Shown: positions 21,423 to 34,185, counted from the stretch's first letter. The stretch is 64,000 nucleotides of DNA from Antedon bifida (GCA_963402885.1 OY727093.1:4650001-4714000), one strand, 5' to 3'. The notes: a model not told the origin generated them from the sequence alone. Made by a program: numbers and translations.

Positions 21423-24400
21423 ATGGAATCGTTTGATTCTTCAAAAATCAAATCATTAAAAAATGTATTGTTACTTATGTTTTTCTTACATGAAATATGT
21501 ATTAGTTTTGCAGAAAGAAATTTAAGACAGGTGCATGTTGTAAGTATTGTGTCTAATTGTATAAATATGCAGGCTCTCTGCCTAAACCTAGCTAGGCCTA
21601 GCCTAGCTAGCTAAATAAAAAATATAAAGGGCACCCGAACACGATCGGATGAGCCTGCAATCTGACGGCATGGCTGACTTAAGGTTTGACGGGTATAGGC
21701 CTAGGCCTAACAATTTTAATTATTCAGTGTTAGTTAGTAGTATATTTAAATGTAGCCTAATTATTGCTTGAAAATTGGATGTGAAGTGAAGAATTTTGAT
21801 AAAGAAATATAGCCTAGGTAGGCCTAGTCTAGGTTAGGACCAGGTAGGCCCTCTAGCTAGCTAGGCTAGCCGCTATTAATTTGAATAAAAATGTTGGCAT
21901 TTTCACCATGTATAATGCATGGCCATGTGGTTTAATTGTGGCAAAACAAATGGTGAATAAATAAAGCCGGTCTAACCCTACAGTACCCAGTCCTACTCCT
22001 AGTCAAGATGATTTTGAGTAAAAATATAACAAAAGAAATGTTAAAAAGCCGTGGAAATGCCACAACCCCCAGCTCCTTAATTATTCTCTTGTACTGTATG
22101 ACCCCCAGGAGAGGTGCGTCTTTACAGTATAAATAATTATTGATGCAGGGTTGCGTCAAAAAACCTTGATGGTACGCCACATCAATGAACAATGTGTGAC
22201 AACACCAGGCATCATATGATGATAGCAACAGTTTAAGCTGCACACATTCATCATTAATAAGTACATATTTCTTTCACATTTCCAGCCTGCATGCCGCTAG
22301 TTTTACAAATAATTTGTATTTATTTTTTAAAGTTATATCGCCATGGAAATAGGTCTCCAGCAAACAGTTATCCTAAAGATCCGTACAATGAAACAGTTTG
22401 GCCACAAGGATTTGGAATGCTAACACAGGTACAGTAAAGATTAGCAGTCGCCATGGTAGTAGTGACACAGTAGCTGGGCACAGTAACATGCTTACATAAC
22501 AATGTTCTTTTGTTCATATCCTGCCTCAAGGATTTTTATATGCTGTGATGAAAAGTGGAGGCAATCTGTTCAAACTTACTGTACAATACATTCTGATTCA
22601 TTACTTCAGAACATAAAAACTGTCAAAACTACTGTAGTTTGGCAAGGAAAGTGTGATTTGCCCAAATATGGTAATGATATGCCCAAATATGGTAGTGATA
22701 TGACATCATCATGTCCATATATGGGCACATCACATTTTTTTGTCACATAAAGTTTGAGTGTAGACAGAGCTTTTATTAGATAATTTTTCTTTCTATCTAA
22801 AAATTGTGAAAAACTATTTATATACTTGAATATATGCAGAATTTTACATTCAAAACATTGCTTAGTAACTGGTGTATCCATTTCCACTATGTAGCTAATT
22901 ATAAATTTGTGCAGAATTTTGCCCTCACCATATTGAGACATCATCATATTGTTTTTTATATGTATATTTCTAGTGTATTACTATTAATATTAATACATAA
23001 TTAAATCTAATTCCTAATCTTAGCAAGGAATGAATCAGCAGTACGAGCTTGGGCAATGGTTACGGAAGCGGTACATAGAAGATGTCAAATTCTTGCAGCC
23101 ATCATACGTTGCGAAGGATATCGTAATACACAGCACAGACACTCATCGTACTGTTATGTCGGCACAAAGTAACCTAGCTGGAATGTTTCCTCCGAGTGGT
23201 CGTCAAATTTGGGACAAAAACCTATTATGGCAACCGATTGGTATCTTCACATGGCCTACAGATGAAGACCCTGTAGGTGTATAATTTTGTAGAACCTAAA
23301 ATCCTTTAAGGAGATACTGTACCATCAATCAGGACCTAGTATTTAAGTGCCCCCTCAATGGAAGTGTCCTCTGAGTAGGGGTTGGCCATAGTGTTTTGTT
23401 TATTAAACATTCTCAAGTTCGAAAACATAAAGTAAAATATTGAATGTTTAGAAAGAAGCCTAAATAAGTTTAAAGAAAACGTTTTGCCTAGGCTCCCAGA
23501 AATAAACATAATAACATTATAGTTAGGCAGTGATAGATATTGTTAAAACATGTTGCCCCTTCTTCATTTCATGAGAATGTGTCCTCTGGTTTCCCCTGAA
23601 TAGTGATGTCCCAAATGAATATATTTATCAAAACACAAAAGCTTGTAGGATTCAACCTTATCACTAGTTTCCACTGTTCATCTTTATTTTTTAATATAGA
23701 ATTTGCTTTCTTTGTTTACAGTAATTAACTGAATTAAAAGCTCTGCAACATTCTATTTCAATTTTGTTTTCACAGGTGTTAAAATCACGTATGCCTTGCC
23801 TGAAACGAGATATTCTGATTGAAGAAAAAACCAAGCCTCTGTTTGATCAGTTTAATAAAAAACACAAGGTAACAAATAAATAATGGCATAAAAATACAGG
23901 AAGCCTGATATCCCAAATCTTATTATAATTTGAGTAATTTGTTATTGTAAAACTTGTCAGTGAGTAAATGGCAAAAAATATCACTGTTGTTGTTGTTACA
24001 AGCAGTTTGATTTCATTTTTAAAGCAGTTTCAATTTTTCGTTAAAATATATTTTACAAAACTCACTCAAAAAACTCACTCAATTTCACATGGTAATAATT
24101 TCTGTTGAGAGACACTCCTTATAGTTTTTATTTTTAATGTATACAGTATATGATGTATAGAATTGATTTTTCTAGTCAAATTTTAATAAGATAGGGAAAT
24201 TTTATTTCTGTAGTGTTATGTTCTAATTAAGGATGGGGTACTCTCGTTGTCATTTCCACGTACCCCACCCACAAAAAAATTGGTTTCTTATTACAATTTG
24301 AGTTTCAGCGGCCTTTATCCGATTGTAAAAAACTTTTGGTCCTTCAAAAAAAGTCTTGGTTTTGGGAGACTTTTCAGAGAATCCGGTATTGGGAGAGTTA

Positions 24401-27400
24401 CAGTAGTGTTCTAGAATGAAAACTTAATGAAAAATTACTTAAATAAAAATATTTTAACAGGTCATTTGTTATCATCCTAGTATAAACAGGCCGTTATACT
24501 CTCGGATTTGATATAATCATGTACATTTTTTGAAATATACAAACAACAATGTACATTTCTTTTTACAGAAAATAATTGATTATATTTCTGAACATAGTGG
24601 TGTTAAAGGACAAATACATTCACTTGGGCTAGTTGCAGATGCGTTATATTTTGAGGTGTGTAACAATTATCATATTGACACAGGCTTTTGCTTAAGTCAG
24701 TTATCAGAATTACCTAAGCAAATATTTTTGTTCTTAAATCTTGAAGGACGAATTCATTCTACTATAAGATTAAAAGAACTGGTTTGATAAAATAAAACCT
24801 TAATTTTTCACTTAAGCACTTATTAGATATTGACTTAAGCAAAAAGATTTGATAAATGCCAGCACTATTCATGGGAATAGTGTTAATCTCTTATTGTCGT
24901 TTTAACTATTTATAGAAAGCAGCAAATTTGATATTACCAGATTGGGCATTGAAGAAGGTTGATGGCTGGGATGGTAATTATTATCAGTGGACGATACTTC
25001 TTAAAAATTACCAGTGGGAAGCTGTGTATCAAAATCTTAGCTCGGAGTTGAAAAAGCTACTATCAGGTAAATCTAGTTTCATCTTGAAAAAATAACTGGT
25101 TAATATTTTTACCACATATATGATCTGGGAACCTATTCACCAGTGTAGAATAAAGGCAATCTAACAACAGGACACTGAGCTCGCCTTGCAAGATAGGAAC
25201 TTGTAACAGTCCTTTGATCTTAAGTCTAGCTGTGACAAAACTAACTATGTACATATTCTCTGTGGCGCAGTGTCTGTTAAGGGGCTTGGAACTTATCGTG
25301 TCGCAGCCACATATTAACCCTTTTATATCCGTAGCTCAGCATCATGTTTTCAGATTGCCGAAGTGTTGGAATAGACAAGTATGATATAATTATTGTTTTT
25401 TACATTTTCAAATCAAATGCTATGGCTAAAAACACAATACAAACTATTATTTCCTAATCCAATTTCACAATCATCAGAAATGCCACTAACCACAATTTTG
25501 TTCTGCTCTACACAAGAAAGCGTATTTAAAATACATTTTTCATAGGTACTACTGTAAGATAGTTGTTCCATCAAAAATTTCTAATGGTAACTGTAGGGTG
25601 ATTTTTTTATACCATTACCCTTTTTAAAGCTCTGTCTACACTATCAGCATCACAACATCACATTTTTTTTGTCAAACTGGTTTGATAGTGGAGACAGAGC
25701 TTAAGTCTTTTTTTCAACAATATGTTGTGGTCTATGAATCCTGAACCTATGTTAGGTGTGGAAAGTGGAAATGATTGAATCTTATTGGTGTGCTAAATGA
25801 AATAACTCCTTTCTTTTATTCACTAAGGTACCCTAGTGGCTGCAATAGCTGCTAATTTTAGTACTGTTGGAATAGGGCAGCCATCTCCTAAATTCTTTAT
25901 GTATTCTGCAGTAAGTATTTAAAATGTTATTTTTACTCATTTGTCTAATTGTCTAAACAGTTTGAGTAGTAGGTTTGTCTAAATCCAGTTACTTTCGGGT
26001 GTCCGGTTCGGGCATCTTATTCCCTTGGTTTAATAGTGTCCCTATGCTCCATATTAAATGCCCATTAGAAATAATGTTTTTTTTAAATTTAATGTATTGA
26101 AATAAAATTAGTAGTGGATGGGGTGTGAATATGCTTACACCTTCTCCCACCACACCACCTGCCCTCATGGCTACTTCATGTTTCATATAGATATAACCTG
26201 CGATGTAGTATTGTACAAAACGTCAGTCATTCTAAAGAAGGAGTAATACCCTTACTTTGACCAAGGTAATCTAATAACAGGACACTGAGCTTGCCTTGCC
26301 AAGATAGGATCTCATAACAGTCCTTTGTTCTTATGTCTGGCTGCAACAAATACCAACAGTACTGTACTATGTACATATTCCATGCGGCGTGCAGTTTCCG
26401 TTAAGGGCTGTGGTACTGATCGTGTCGCAGCCAGACAAACCCTTTGATCTCCGGAGCTAACCTGTTGTTAGATTGCCTTGCTTTGAGAGATAACTAGAGA
26501 GACTAAAGCTTGGTTCAACAATTGACCAATCACAAGCAATAGATAATTAGAAATGTTGCTTGTCAGTGGTCAACTTGCTTGCATTGAGCTTTACGTCCTT
26601 GAGTTGTTTGCTAGTAGGAATCAAGCTTAAACAATCCTGTAAGCAAACTGCTTTGATCTGGAAACCCATTTTAATGAAGATATGTTAGATGACAACCACT
26701 CTTTGTATTGACTTTCAATTTGTGTGGTGACCTTGATTATTTATATAATGAATCATTGTTTTTTTAGCATGATACCAATGTAGCTGGGTTACTGTCCAGT
26801 ATAAGTACATTTAATAACATTCTACCTCCACCGGCCTCTTGTGTTATAGTAGAACTTTATGAAGATTTATATAAAAAGTAAGTTTTGTTCAAATTATTGA
26901 CAAAAATGACAATGCTGTGGGTATAAGTGGCTGGATCTCAATGGAGATTCAAGATAAAATAAACACAAAGCTTAATCAAAACAGTAAAGCAAAACAGCCA
27001 AACAAATTCTTTGTGCAATACTAACCCTTCATCAGTGCAACTGAATACACTGTATACCCAGTTACCTATAGTTAACTAATTACTGTATACCAATCCTTAT
27101 ACACATTTATCCACTAAACAGTTAACTACAGTAGTTACTATAGACCAATCTTTATACATAGGATCTACTAACTGTTACAGTAGTTAACAGTAGACCAATA
27201 TTTATACCCACTTATACTAAACAGTTAACTACAGCAGTTACTATAGACCAATCTTTATACATAGGATCTACTAACTGTTACAGTAGTTAACAGTAGACCA
27301 ATATTTATACCCACTTATACCAAACAGTTAACTACAGCAGTTACTATAGACCAATCTTTATACATAGGATCTACTAACTGTTACAGTAGTTAACAGTAGA

Positions 27401-28259
27401 CCAATATTTATACTCACTTATACTAAACAGTTAACTACAGCAGTTACTGTAGACCAAGTTCGTACGCAATTATCTATTAACAGTTAACTAGCGAGTCAAA
27501 TCTGTATACCTAGTTATCTACTATACTAACAAATAACTAATTTTTTTTTTTTTGTGAGAATCGTAAGGTGTTTTTTTTTTCTTTTGCAGTTTGTTAACTG
27601 TAGAATTGTTATATAGAAATGATACATCAAAACCACCGTACAAACTCAGGATAGGACCTGAAGGAAACAAATGTGCAGAACAGTGTCCTTTTGACCAATT
27701 CTTAGAATATGCTAAGTCAGTGACCCCAGATGACTTTCAAAAGGAATGCAATCAACACTTCCATTTAACTATGCATGTTGAATGGAACACAGGTAAGAAT
27801 CTTTGAACACGTAGTCGGCAAATTTTTATAATCTTACATTCTGTTACAGTATTATTATTTGCGTTCAAGGATGTAGCAAATCAGACGCGCTGAAACTTGT
27901 CACTTGTGCGCTCTTTATTTTTTAACTATCATGCACTGGAGTGCAAAAAGTGCCTTGTGCATGTCGCACTATTGTAAATACCCTCGAGTGCGCCCCATCT
28001 CCACTAACGCACTCTGACTTGTGTTTTATTTGTATAATAATGTAAATGATATCAAGTGATTGCTATCATCATCATAGGTTGGTTGATCTTTGCCGTTGTC
28101 TTCTTGATGTTCATCTGCTTTTTAGGCCAACCTAAAAAAAAAATTTGTTTCCTGTCGATTTTTGGCTCAAAGAAGTCGGGAGGCCGGATAATTTCTTTTT
28201 TTATTATTATTATTATTTTTGTTTGCGCGCTGAAGACGTACATAGGCATGGCTAGCTAG
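21423..28259 (+). CDS. Histidine acid phosphatase, upstream tandem copy, C-terminus altered
   Basis: Exons: 21423-21539, 22333-22428, 23024-23272, 23776-23868, 24569-24655, 24916-25066, 25828-25910, 26768-26877, 27590-27792, 28078-28259, all in phase. It has an N-terminal signal peptide, the phosphohistidine motif LYRHGNRSP, the second substrate-binding Arg in [11 protein letters not shown], and catalytic HD in SAHDTN split by an intron. This is the ACP2/prostatic acid phosphatase family: luminal phosphomonoesterases that form a phosphohistidine intermediate. The last exon begins as in the downstream copy ([14 protein letters not shown]) but runs into a Harbinger-like element after 28124. The predicted protein therefore ends in about 45 transposon-encoded residues instead of the tail kept at 40796. 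Catalytic residues are all present, so the enzyme part may still work. Confidence 0.85.
22615..22773. mobile_element. MITE, GCTCTGTCTACACTATC family, copy 3
   Basis: Intron 2 of acid phosphatase copy 1; the orthologous insertion is at 36420 in copy 2, so it predates the duplication. It carries three CC(A/T)6GG words: 22662-22671, 22683-22692 and 22715-22724. Confidence 0.85.
25155..25361. mobile_element. MITE, GGCAATCTAACAACAGG family
   Basis: Starts GGCAATCTAACAACAGGACAC and ends with an inverse ATTGCC. It is related over its length to 26264-26482. It is absent at the matching position in copy 2 (about 38485), so it is copy-specific. Confidence 0.65.
25627..25703. mobile_element. MITE, GCTCTGTCTACACTATC family, copy 4 (internal deletion)
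   Basis: Both ends are present but the centre with the CArG-like words is deleted. It lies in intron 6, where copy 2 holds a full-length member (38496). Confidence 0.8.
26264..26482. mobile_element. MITE, GGCAATCTAACAACAGG family, second member
   Basis: Ends AGGTAATCTAATAACAGG and CCTGTTGTTAGATTGCCT are inverted repeats. A shortened version of the same insertion is at about 39174 in copy 2, so this insertion predates the duplication. Confidence 0.7.
27114..27500. repeat. 103-bp minisatellite in intron 8 of phosphatase copy 1
   Basis: CTAAACAGTTAACTACA begins units at 27114, 27217, 27320 (with one substitution) and 27423, exactly 103 bp apart. Each unit is itself two related halves of about 51 bp. 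Copy 2 has no such array. Confidence 0.9.
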
Positions 28260-28433
28260 GCTTAATGTTTTATAGACCTGACACAACCACACACATGGCA
28301 TGAAACCACCCATCTGTCCAGATAAATAAAGAAAAATAGCCTATCCTAGTCTAGGCCTAGGCTAGCTATAGAGCCTAAGATAGACCTATTTTAACAGATT
28401 ATTAAATTACTAGGCTAGCCTAATTAATATTAA

Positions 28434-29880
28434 AGTGGAGCTACACTCAGACTTTCTCAGCTTATATTATGTTTAAGTATGTTTAATTGAAAGTGATTAC
28501 ATACAAAAAACAGGAAAGATATGGCAATATTTTCCAAAAACTAATTTCTAAAAAATCGGTCAGAAAATAGTGTTTTTTACTACATTACACTTTTTTAGTA
28601 ACTTAGGGGTTATTAGTTTACAATACGTCGCAAAACGCGTTACACTTAGCGACTGACGCGTTTTAGTCGCCGGTGAACGCGTTGGTGAAATGTCTCCCCT
28701 TTGGTAAATTATGTGTTGGAAAATGGCGAATCAATTTTATACCAGGGAGTTGTAAAATAATTTTTACAACTCCCTGTTTATACACACAATTAATACGATT
28801 TGTTTAGGCCCAAGTAATATTTCCGATAAAAATGTCAGCATAATTTACATGTAACATCATGATTTGCACTGCACAACAACAGCATAATAATCTTAATCAA
28901 ATTGCTTATTAATTTTAAGCTAGGCCTAGCTAAATCGTCTGCTCAGCCTAGCTAGCTAGGCTTGAATTCATGTCTAGGTAGGACTGTAGTCATGGGTTCG
29001 AAAATGCTTGGTCGTTTCGTCCCATTTATCGTTCCTGGGTTTTCTCGCACATTAAGAATTGTGAAACACAAAATTCTCTACAAAACAAGACTGGTATTGC
29101 TCAAAATAGTAAAGAATAGTAACAGATGTGGAAGCTTATGTCTGACTGAAAAGCAACTATTCAGGCACCCTATCATGGCCCATGGGTAGGCCGAGATTGG
29201 GTGCCATTACAAACTTCACTGCTGTAAGGCTATCAGGCAGCCAGCTAGAGGCCAAGCAGCATCGTTACATACCTAGACTCTAGTAGGCCTAGGCCTAGCT
29301 TTATTGAATATATAGCCACGTCTTTCTCAAATCTCGTTAAATTTGACATTTTAGTAATAATCTCATAATCACTTATTACACTGTGAAACATGATAGGGTC
29401 ACATCCAGAATGTTTTAATATACTTTTCGCCCGTCAAAAATAACATCGCGACAATAACAGATCGCCAGCTGCAGTGTGAAAAATGTCATGAGAAATGTCA
29501 CGTGATCATACTCCCTAGCAAAGTAAAAAACCCAATTGGACCCAACGGGGGAAAGTGTCTATTTACGCGAAATTGCGCAATGTATACGCAATAACAGTAC
29601 CAGAAATAAAAAGATCTGGAAAAATTACATATAAAAACATTTTACATTTTTTTTTTAGTGAAGAAATACATTTTTTAGGAATATTCAAATATACCCCCCT
29701 TTTGCATGTAAAATAATAGGAAATTACAAGGTATCCCCCCAAAACGCAAAAAGGCGTGATTTTCAAGAAAATCATACTCATTGAAAAAAATTTCAAAAAA
29801 ATATGAAGTATGAGGGATGATATTTTTAAAGAATAGTTGAAATGTATGAAAAATAGCAATTTTCTGGGTGGAGCTCCACT
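28434..29880. mobile_element. Nested TTAA-target element (Kolobok- or piggyBac-like)
   Basis: Ends AGTGGAGCT and AGCTCCACT are inverted, and TTAA flanks both sides (28430-28433, 29881-29884). At 1447 bp it has no convincing frame, so it is non-autonomous. TTAA duplication fits Kolobok or piggyBac; the exact superfamily is not settled. Confidence 0.75.
28743..28776. repeat. Perfect 15-bp-stem hairpin, minimal MITE
   Basis: CAGGGAGTTGTAAAA and its exact inverse are separated by 4 bp. It sits inside the nested element and is probably the remains of a third transposon reduced to its ends. Confidence 0.7.
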
Positions 29881-30329
29881 TTAAATAAGCCCTAGGCCTA
29901 GGGTCTACCCTCCTAGGCCTAGACAAAACATCGAACATAATAATAATTGTAACCAAAACAATATCGTCCCAGCCGCCGTGCGTGGTAGACCATGGTATAG
30001 ATAGTACATTAAAATACAGGGGTGTACACTTTTAATAATCAAGCTAAATATGTTTTCTTCGTTGGCTGCTAGCTAAGTAGCTTGCTGTTGTTAGGGTCGA
30101 TGTTCTTTATATTACCTGTTGGGCCTTGGTTGGCTTATCACATGCTTTTTTTATCGCATTGTTTTAAACACATAATAAATGAGATACAAAAAGACGTAGA
30201 CAGTCCTACTAGTACTACTACGCTATCTGATGAATGGGGGAAATCCCCAAAAAACATTTTTGTGGGTAGAATTTTTTTTTTTTTTTTAATTCCACTCGAC
30301 CGGAAACAAGCTATTTTTTTATTTTGGCC

Positions 30330-30458
30330 TTACCTTTACGATAATAATGGCCTGTAAAGGTACGGTCTACTACAAGCCACAGAGTCAATCAATTTTCATC
30401 TGCTACAGTAGGGACCAGTTTGAGCGAGTCGGAAGACGAGGCTGTATTTGATGCATAG
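30330..30458 (+). pseudogene. Orphaned tail of the phosphatase last exon (copy 1)
   Basis: It matches the end of the copy 2 last exon (ACGATAATAATGGCCTG through GATGCATAG) but is cut off from its gene by the 2.2 kb insertion. Relative to copy 2 it has lost about 10 bp and gained about 5 bp near 30390-30405, which scrambles the frame. This fits loss of constraint after the insertion. Confidence 0.85.
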
Positions 30459-30490
30459 CATTGTTTTTATATATATTATAGAATATTTAA

Positions 30491-30823
30491 AGATGTATTG
30501 TCACCCTGAAAAAATAATTTTTAACAAAATTTTTGTTGAATATGCCATTTTAATGTAACATAATAGTTATCCACTTTGACCAAAAATTAGATCGAAAAAA
30601 AAATGTTTTTACCTGAAAAAACTGTAATTTAAAGCAAAACATGGTCAAATTGGCTGGCAGCCAATCGGTTTTTGGTTGAATTTAAGCATTTATTTTGTCA
30701 TTTTATAAGTTTCGTTTTGTTTTTCTACGGAAGTGATTAACTTTATTAAAACTACAAAATAAAATATTCAAAGTCTGATTTAATTAATCTTCATTTTTCA
30801 TGTTTTTGAGGGACAATACATCT
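30491..30823. mobile_element. TTAA-flanked MITE, AGATGTATTGTC family
   Basis: Ends AGATGTATTGTC and GACAATACATCT; TTAA on both sides (30487-30490, 30824-30827). Copy 2 has the empty site near 40822. Other members are at 43017-43319 and, truncated, at 58535. Confidence 0.85.
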
Positions 30824-32485
30824 TTAAATTAAATTTAAACTAAAAATAAAATACAATCAAAAATGAAAATATCTAAATGTAGTTGAGGTGCTGATTTATG
30901 ATCTGTTGAATTTGGGATTTGAACCCAATATTTGTATACAAAAAACAATGTTTTATTTAATCAATTTTTTTGATTGTCCTGATTATATGTGATAAATGGC
31001 ATGTTTATGAACCAGTAGTACTGTATTACCTTATTTGTACCTTATTTTATTAACTATTCATTTTACTTTTTGAAATTTTATTTAGAATTCAAACTAAGTA
31101 TTTGTAGCACTGTGTACTATAGGGCACTGTGTACTATAGGGCACTTAAAAATTTACCATATTCTATCATTGTTTTTAATGTTTTTTAAAATATTGGTCTA
31201 AAATGTATTTTAGACTTGAATTGCCATGTTATGCTCTTCCAGTAATTTTATAAACAGGGTAAGTTTATGTTATTGTACAAAAAAATGTTACCGCCGTACT
31301 GTAAATGATCAAATAAGCGTAGTGCTAACCTTTTTTTGCCATATTGGTGAGTGAATTTGTGGTACATCACTATAAGTATAAATGAAATAAAATATGTGTG
31401 AAATATATTTACACTGTAATTACATCAATTATAAATTAACAATTGAGGTAAACAAATAAAGTGTTGCAGTTGAAAAAAAAATCACTAAACCCTCCATTTT
31501 AAAAAGCGTTGTAGTATTCATAATACAGTACCAATAAATTTGTTGTAAAGATTGTAATTTAATTTAACTGGACAAATTTTGCAATACTGTTCAGGAAAGA
31601 TTGTTAGTAATTTGTAAATGATGGTACAGTTTACAACTTATGGAATAGATATCATAAATTGTAGAAATATATTAATTATTAAACAGATTTTCGCGTTTTT
31701 TGACGTGCAAGAATTCTATATGTCCAAATATTATTTTATTTACAGTACTCTAGTCTTTCCAAAGAATATTCATCATTCCTCCTATGTTAATATTTCACTT
31801 CATATTTTTACACTACGTTTAGTTTTGTACTGTGGAATATATTGAGGTAATGTGCTGAATAGTGTTTGACCATGTCTAGCTTGGGTGCTTCAATCTTGTA
31901 TGTGATGGTGCTAGTGTGCACTATGGACTACAGTATATATATAACTGTAGGTTGTACAGACATTGTTGCCTTGTGCCTATTCCCTTGCCCTCTGGTTACT
32001 TCATTTCTGAAAGCCAAATTATTTTAAGCTCTGTCTACACTATCAACCTAGTTTGACAAAAAAATGTGATGTGCTCAAATATGGTAGGGATATGATGTCA
32101 TCATGTTCATATATGGGCACATAACATTATTTTGTTACATAAAGTTAAGTTTGATGGTGTAGACAGAGCTTTAAGCAAATTACACGCTTTTTTTTAATTG
32201 CATTGTTTCTGAATCTAATTCCTTTTCTGCCATCAATTGGACCACCTTAACAGGCTTATTTAAAGGACCACATTGGTATCAATAATACAACCAGAAAGAT
32301 TTAAAAATAATTTAATACAGTAGTTTACATTATTATTTAAGACAAATAAAAGATATTCTGTTTGGTGTAGAATTTTTGCAATTTTTAGATAAAGTGCAAT
32401 AAATATTTAACTTTTTGATATTAGTACTATGTAGTAGTTTTTGGTAACTGCTCAATCACATTTAAACATGTTTTTAGGACATATT
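30824..32485 (+). other. 3' flank of phosphatase copy 1
   Basis: Non-coding, alignable by eye with 40830-42620 downstream of copy 2, so the duplication unit extends well past the coding region. It contains a MITE (32029-32173) and, near 30910-30950, a degraded minus-strand tRNA-like B box. No gene was recognised. Confidence 0.65.
32029..32173. mobile_element. MITE, GCTCTGTCTACACTATC family, copy 5
   Basis: Complete ends flanked by TTAA-like bases. The CArG-like words carry substitutions. The paralogous copy is at 42191. Confidence 0.85.
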
Positions 32486-32961
32486 GTAAATGTTATTCAA
32501 GGGTTTTAAAGTAAGTCGTCTACTACTAGTCTAATATTTGTTATCATTCTTGGTTTTAATGTTAATTTTATGCATGTGTATATATTGTATGGGTATATAT
32601 GTGTGTATGTATATATATGTTTGATATATAGTATGTATTTCTATATATATACACGGTGTGTGTGAATGTGTTGATATTATATATATATACAAATATATAA
32701 ACTGAAAGAAACACAAATTATGATAAATAAGTTAACAAACGTTTCATAAGTAAACAACTTTTTTTATTAAATATGCAATATATTTTGTAATAGATAACAT
32801 AAAAAATATGCAGAAAATAATGTAAACATATATTTTTTTTAAAGTGTAGTAGACAAAACAAATATATACATTAAGAAAACATTGGGTACTACGTATAGGC
32901 CAAAATGTTAGAATTATATTAATATTTTAGAGGATAAAAATAAGAAACTATTCTCATCATC

Positions 32962-34053
32962 CAGGCCCGTAACCAGGGGGGGATCGGGGGGATCGTACGA
33001 TCCCCCCCGCTGAACAGCGAGTTCCGCTTGGCCTCCCACTTTTTTTTTGCTGAGCATACTAACACAACACGACGATTGTTCACTACAGGCCTAGTCAAGC
33101 ATTAATAAATTTAATTAATATATATATATATATATTTTAACTAAAATATAAAAACCTAACACTAAAATTTACAAGATAAGTTCTATTTGATAACTGCTGA
33201 ACATCGTGGTTCTAGCGAGCTGTACACAGAGCATAGTTGTTTGCTTGACATAACAGGGTATTCCCCTACACAGGTCTCCGCGTGCGTGTGACGTGCCCAG
33301 CAGCCAGCTGCTTGATAGAGAAAGCATGCAGCTCACACGCAAGTGCAAGATGCAACGGTTGAGTGAATTCAGAGATCATCTTAATTCCATGGTTTTTTAC
33401 CTAAACACCACATGATGGTGAATATGCCTGTTAAAGTCTCAATGATACGATCCCTAATGTACCATGTTGTTGCTAGGAGGCTTGAAAGGAGGAGGGATCT
33501 AGCCTAATTTCGGTCGGCAAGAGAATGCCGTCCTCTGACAATATAAGGTCGGCAATTGAAATTTGTGGGCTGGTAATTACACCAACTTATAGTTCATAAA
33601 CAAAAGAGAATAGCCGGAAATGCGATTTGCGGCCATAGGCCTATAGAGAAAAAAAAAATCGAGGGTATGGTTCCAGTGGCGGATCTAGCGGGGGCGTATG
33701 GGGCGTAAAGTACAGGCAAGTTGTTAGCTTGCATTTGGTACCCTAGGTAAGTATCAGCTGCATGTTCCACATGTCGTAATTTGCGAGCTTTAGAGTGTTT
33801 GGTAAATGACATTATGAGATGTTTGTAAATCGTTTTAAACGACTTACAATGCGCTAGAACGTCAAAATTTCCAGGGGCCGTCGGCCCCTGGACCCAGACC
33901 GAGGGCCCTTGGCGGCCCCCTGGCCCCCAGCCAATGTTTGCTCGCTTCGCTCGCAAAGCTACGCCACCCCTATTTCAATATCCTGGATCCGCCCCTGGGT
34001 TCCACTAAAGAACTTAACGATCCACCCCGCCGTCAAACCTGGTTACGGCCCTG
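32962..34053. mobile_element. hAT-like non-autonomous element
   Basis: Ends CAGGCCCGTAACCAGG and its near inverse; 5-bp duplication TCATC (32957-32961, 34054-34058). Its insertion point splits one arm of a perfect palindrome whose other arm gives the pre-insertion sequence. No transposase frame was recognised. Confidence 0.75.
33674..33997. mobile_element. Second hAT-like MITE nested in the first
   Basis: Ends CAGTGGCGGATC and GATCCGCCCCTG; 5-bp duplication GGTTC on both sides (33669-33673, 33998-34002). It is 324 bp, with no coding capacity. Degenerate relatives of its ends are near 48275 and 61805. Confidence 0.75.
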
Positions 34054-34054
34054 T

Positions 34055-34185
34055 CATCAGAACAGTAAACAACGCCTAGAGTGCTTATATACCAATAGGA
34101 CATGTTGTATACCAATAGAACATGTCCTATTGGTATATAAGCACTCTAGGCGTTGTTTACTGTTCTGATGATGAGAATAGTTTCT
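34055..34185. repeat. Perfect palindrome, 51-bp arms now, 66 bp before an insertion
   Basis: Arms 34055-34105 and 34120-34170 are exact inverse copies with a 14-bp spacer. The right arm continues to 34185, and its inverse is found at 32943-32961, on the other side of the hAT-like element. Confidence 0.9.

Larger units (their letters stand above)
28125..30329. mobile_element. Harbinger-like non-autonomous element inside the last phosphatase exon
   Basis: Termini GGCCAA...TTGGCC with about 40 bp of imperfect inverted repeat (TTGTTTCC and GTCGA shared) and a TTA duplication on both sides (28122-28124, 30330-30332), the target usual for PIF/Harbinger. No transposase frame. It interrupts the membrane-segment exon of phosphatase copy 1; copy 2 is the empty site. 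It hosts a nested element at 28434-29880. Confidence 0.85.

Noticed and set aside
24656-24787. Read-through of phosphatase exon 5 into VCNNYHID...
   Set aside because: The following exon joins in phase only if exon 5 ends at 24655, and the family pattern (LYFE then a short linker to LPDWA) supports that donor; the same holds in copy 2.
29563-29956. Two hydrophobic minus-strand frames
   Set aside because: AT-rich by-products inside and across the edge of the nested TTAA element.
33594-33956. 120-codon minus-strand frame
   Set aside because: It crosses two nested hAT-like elements and their boundary and matches no known protein.
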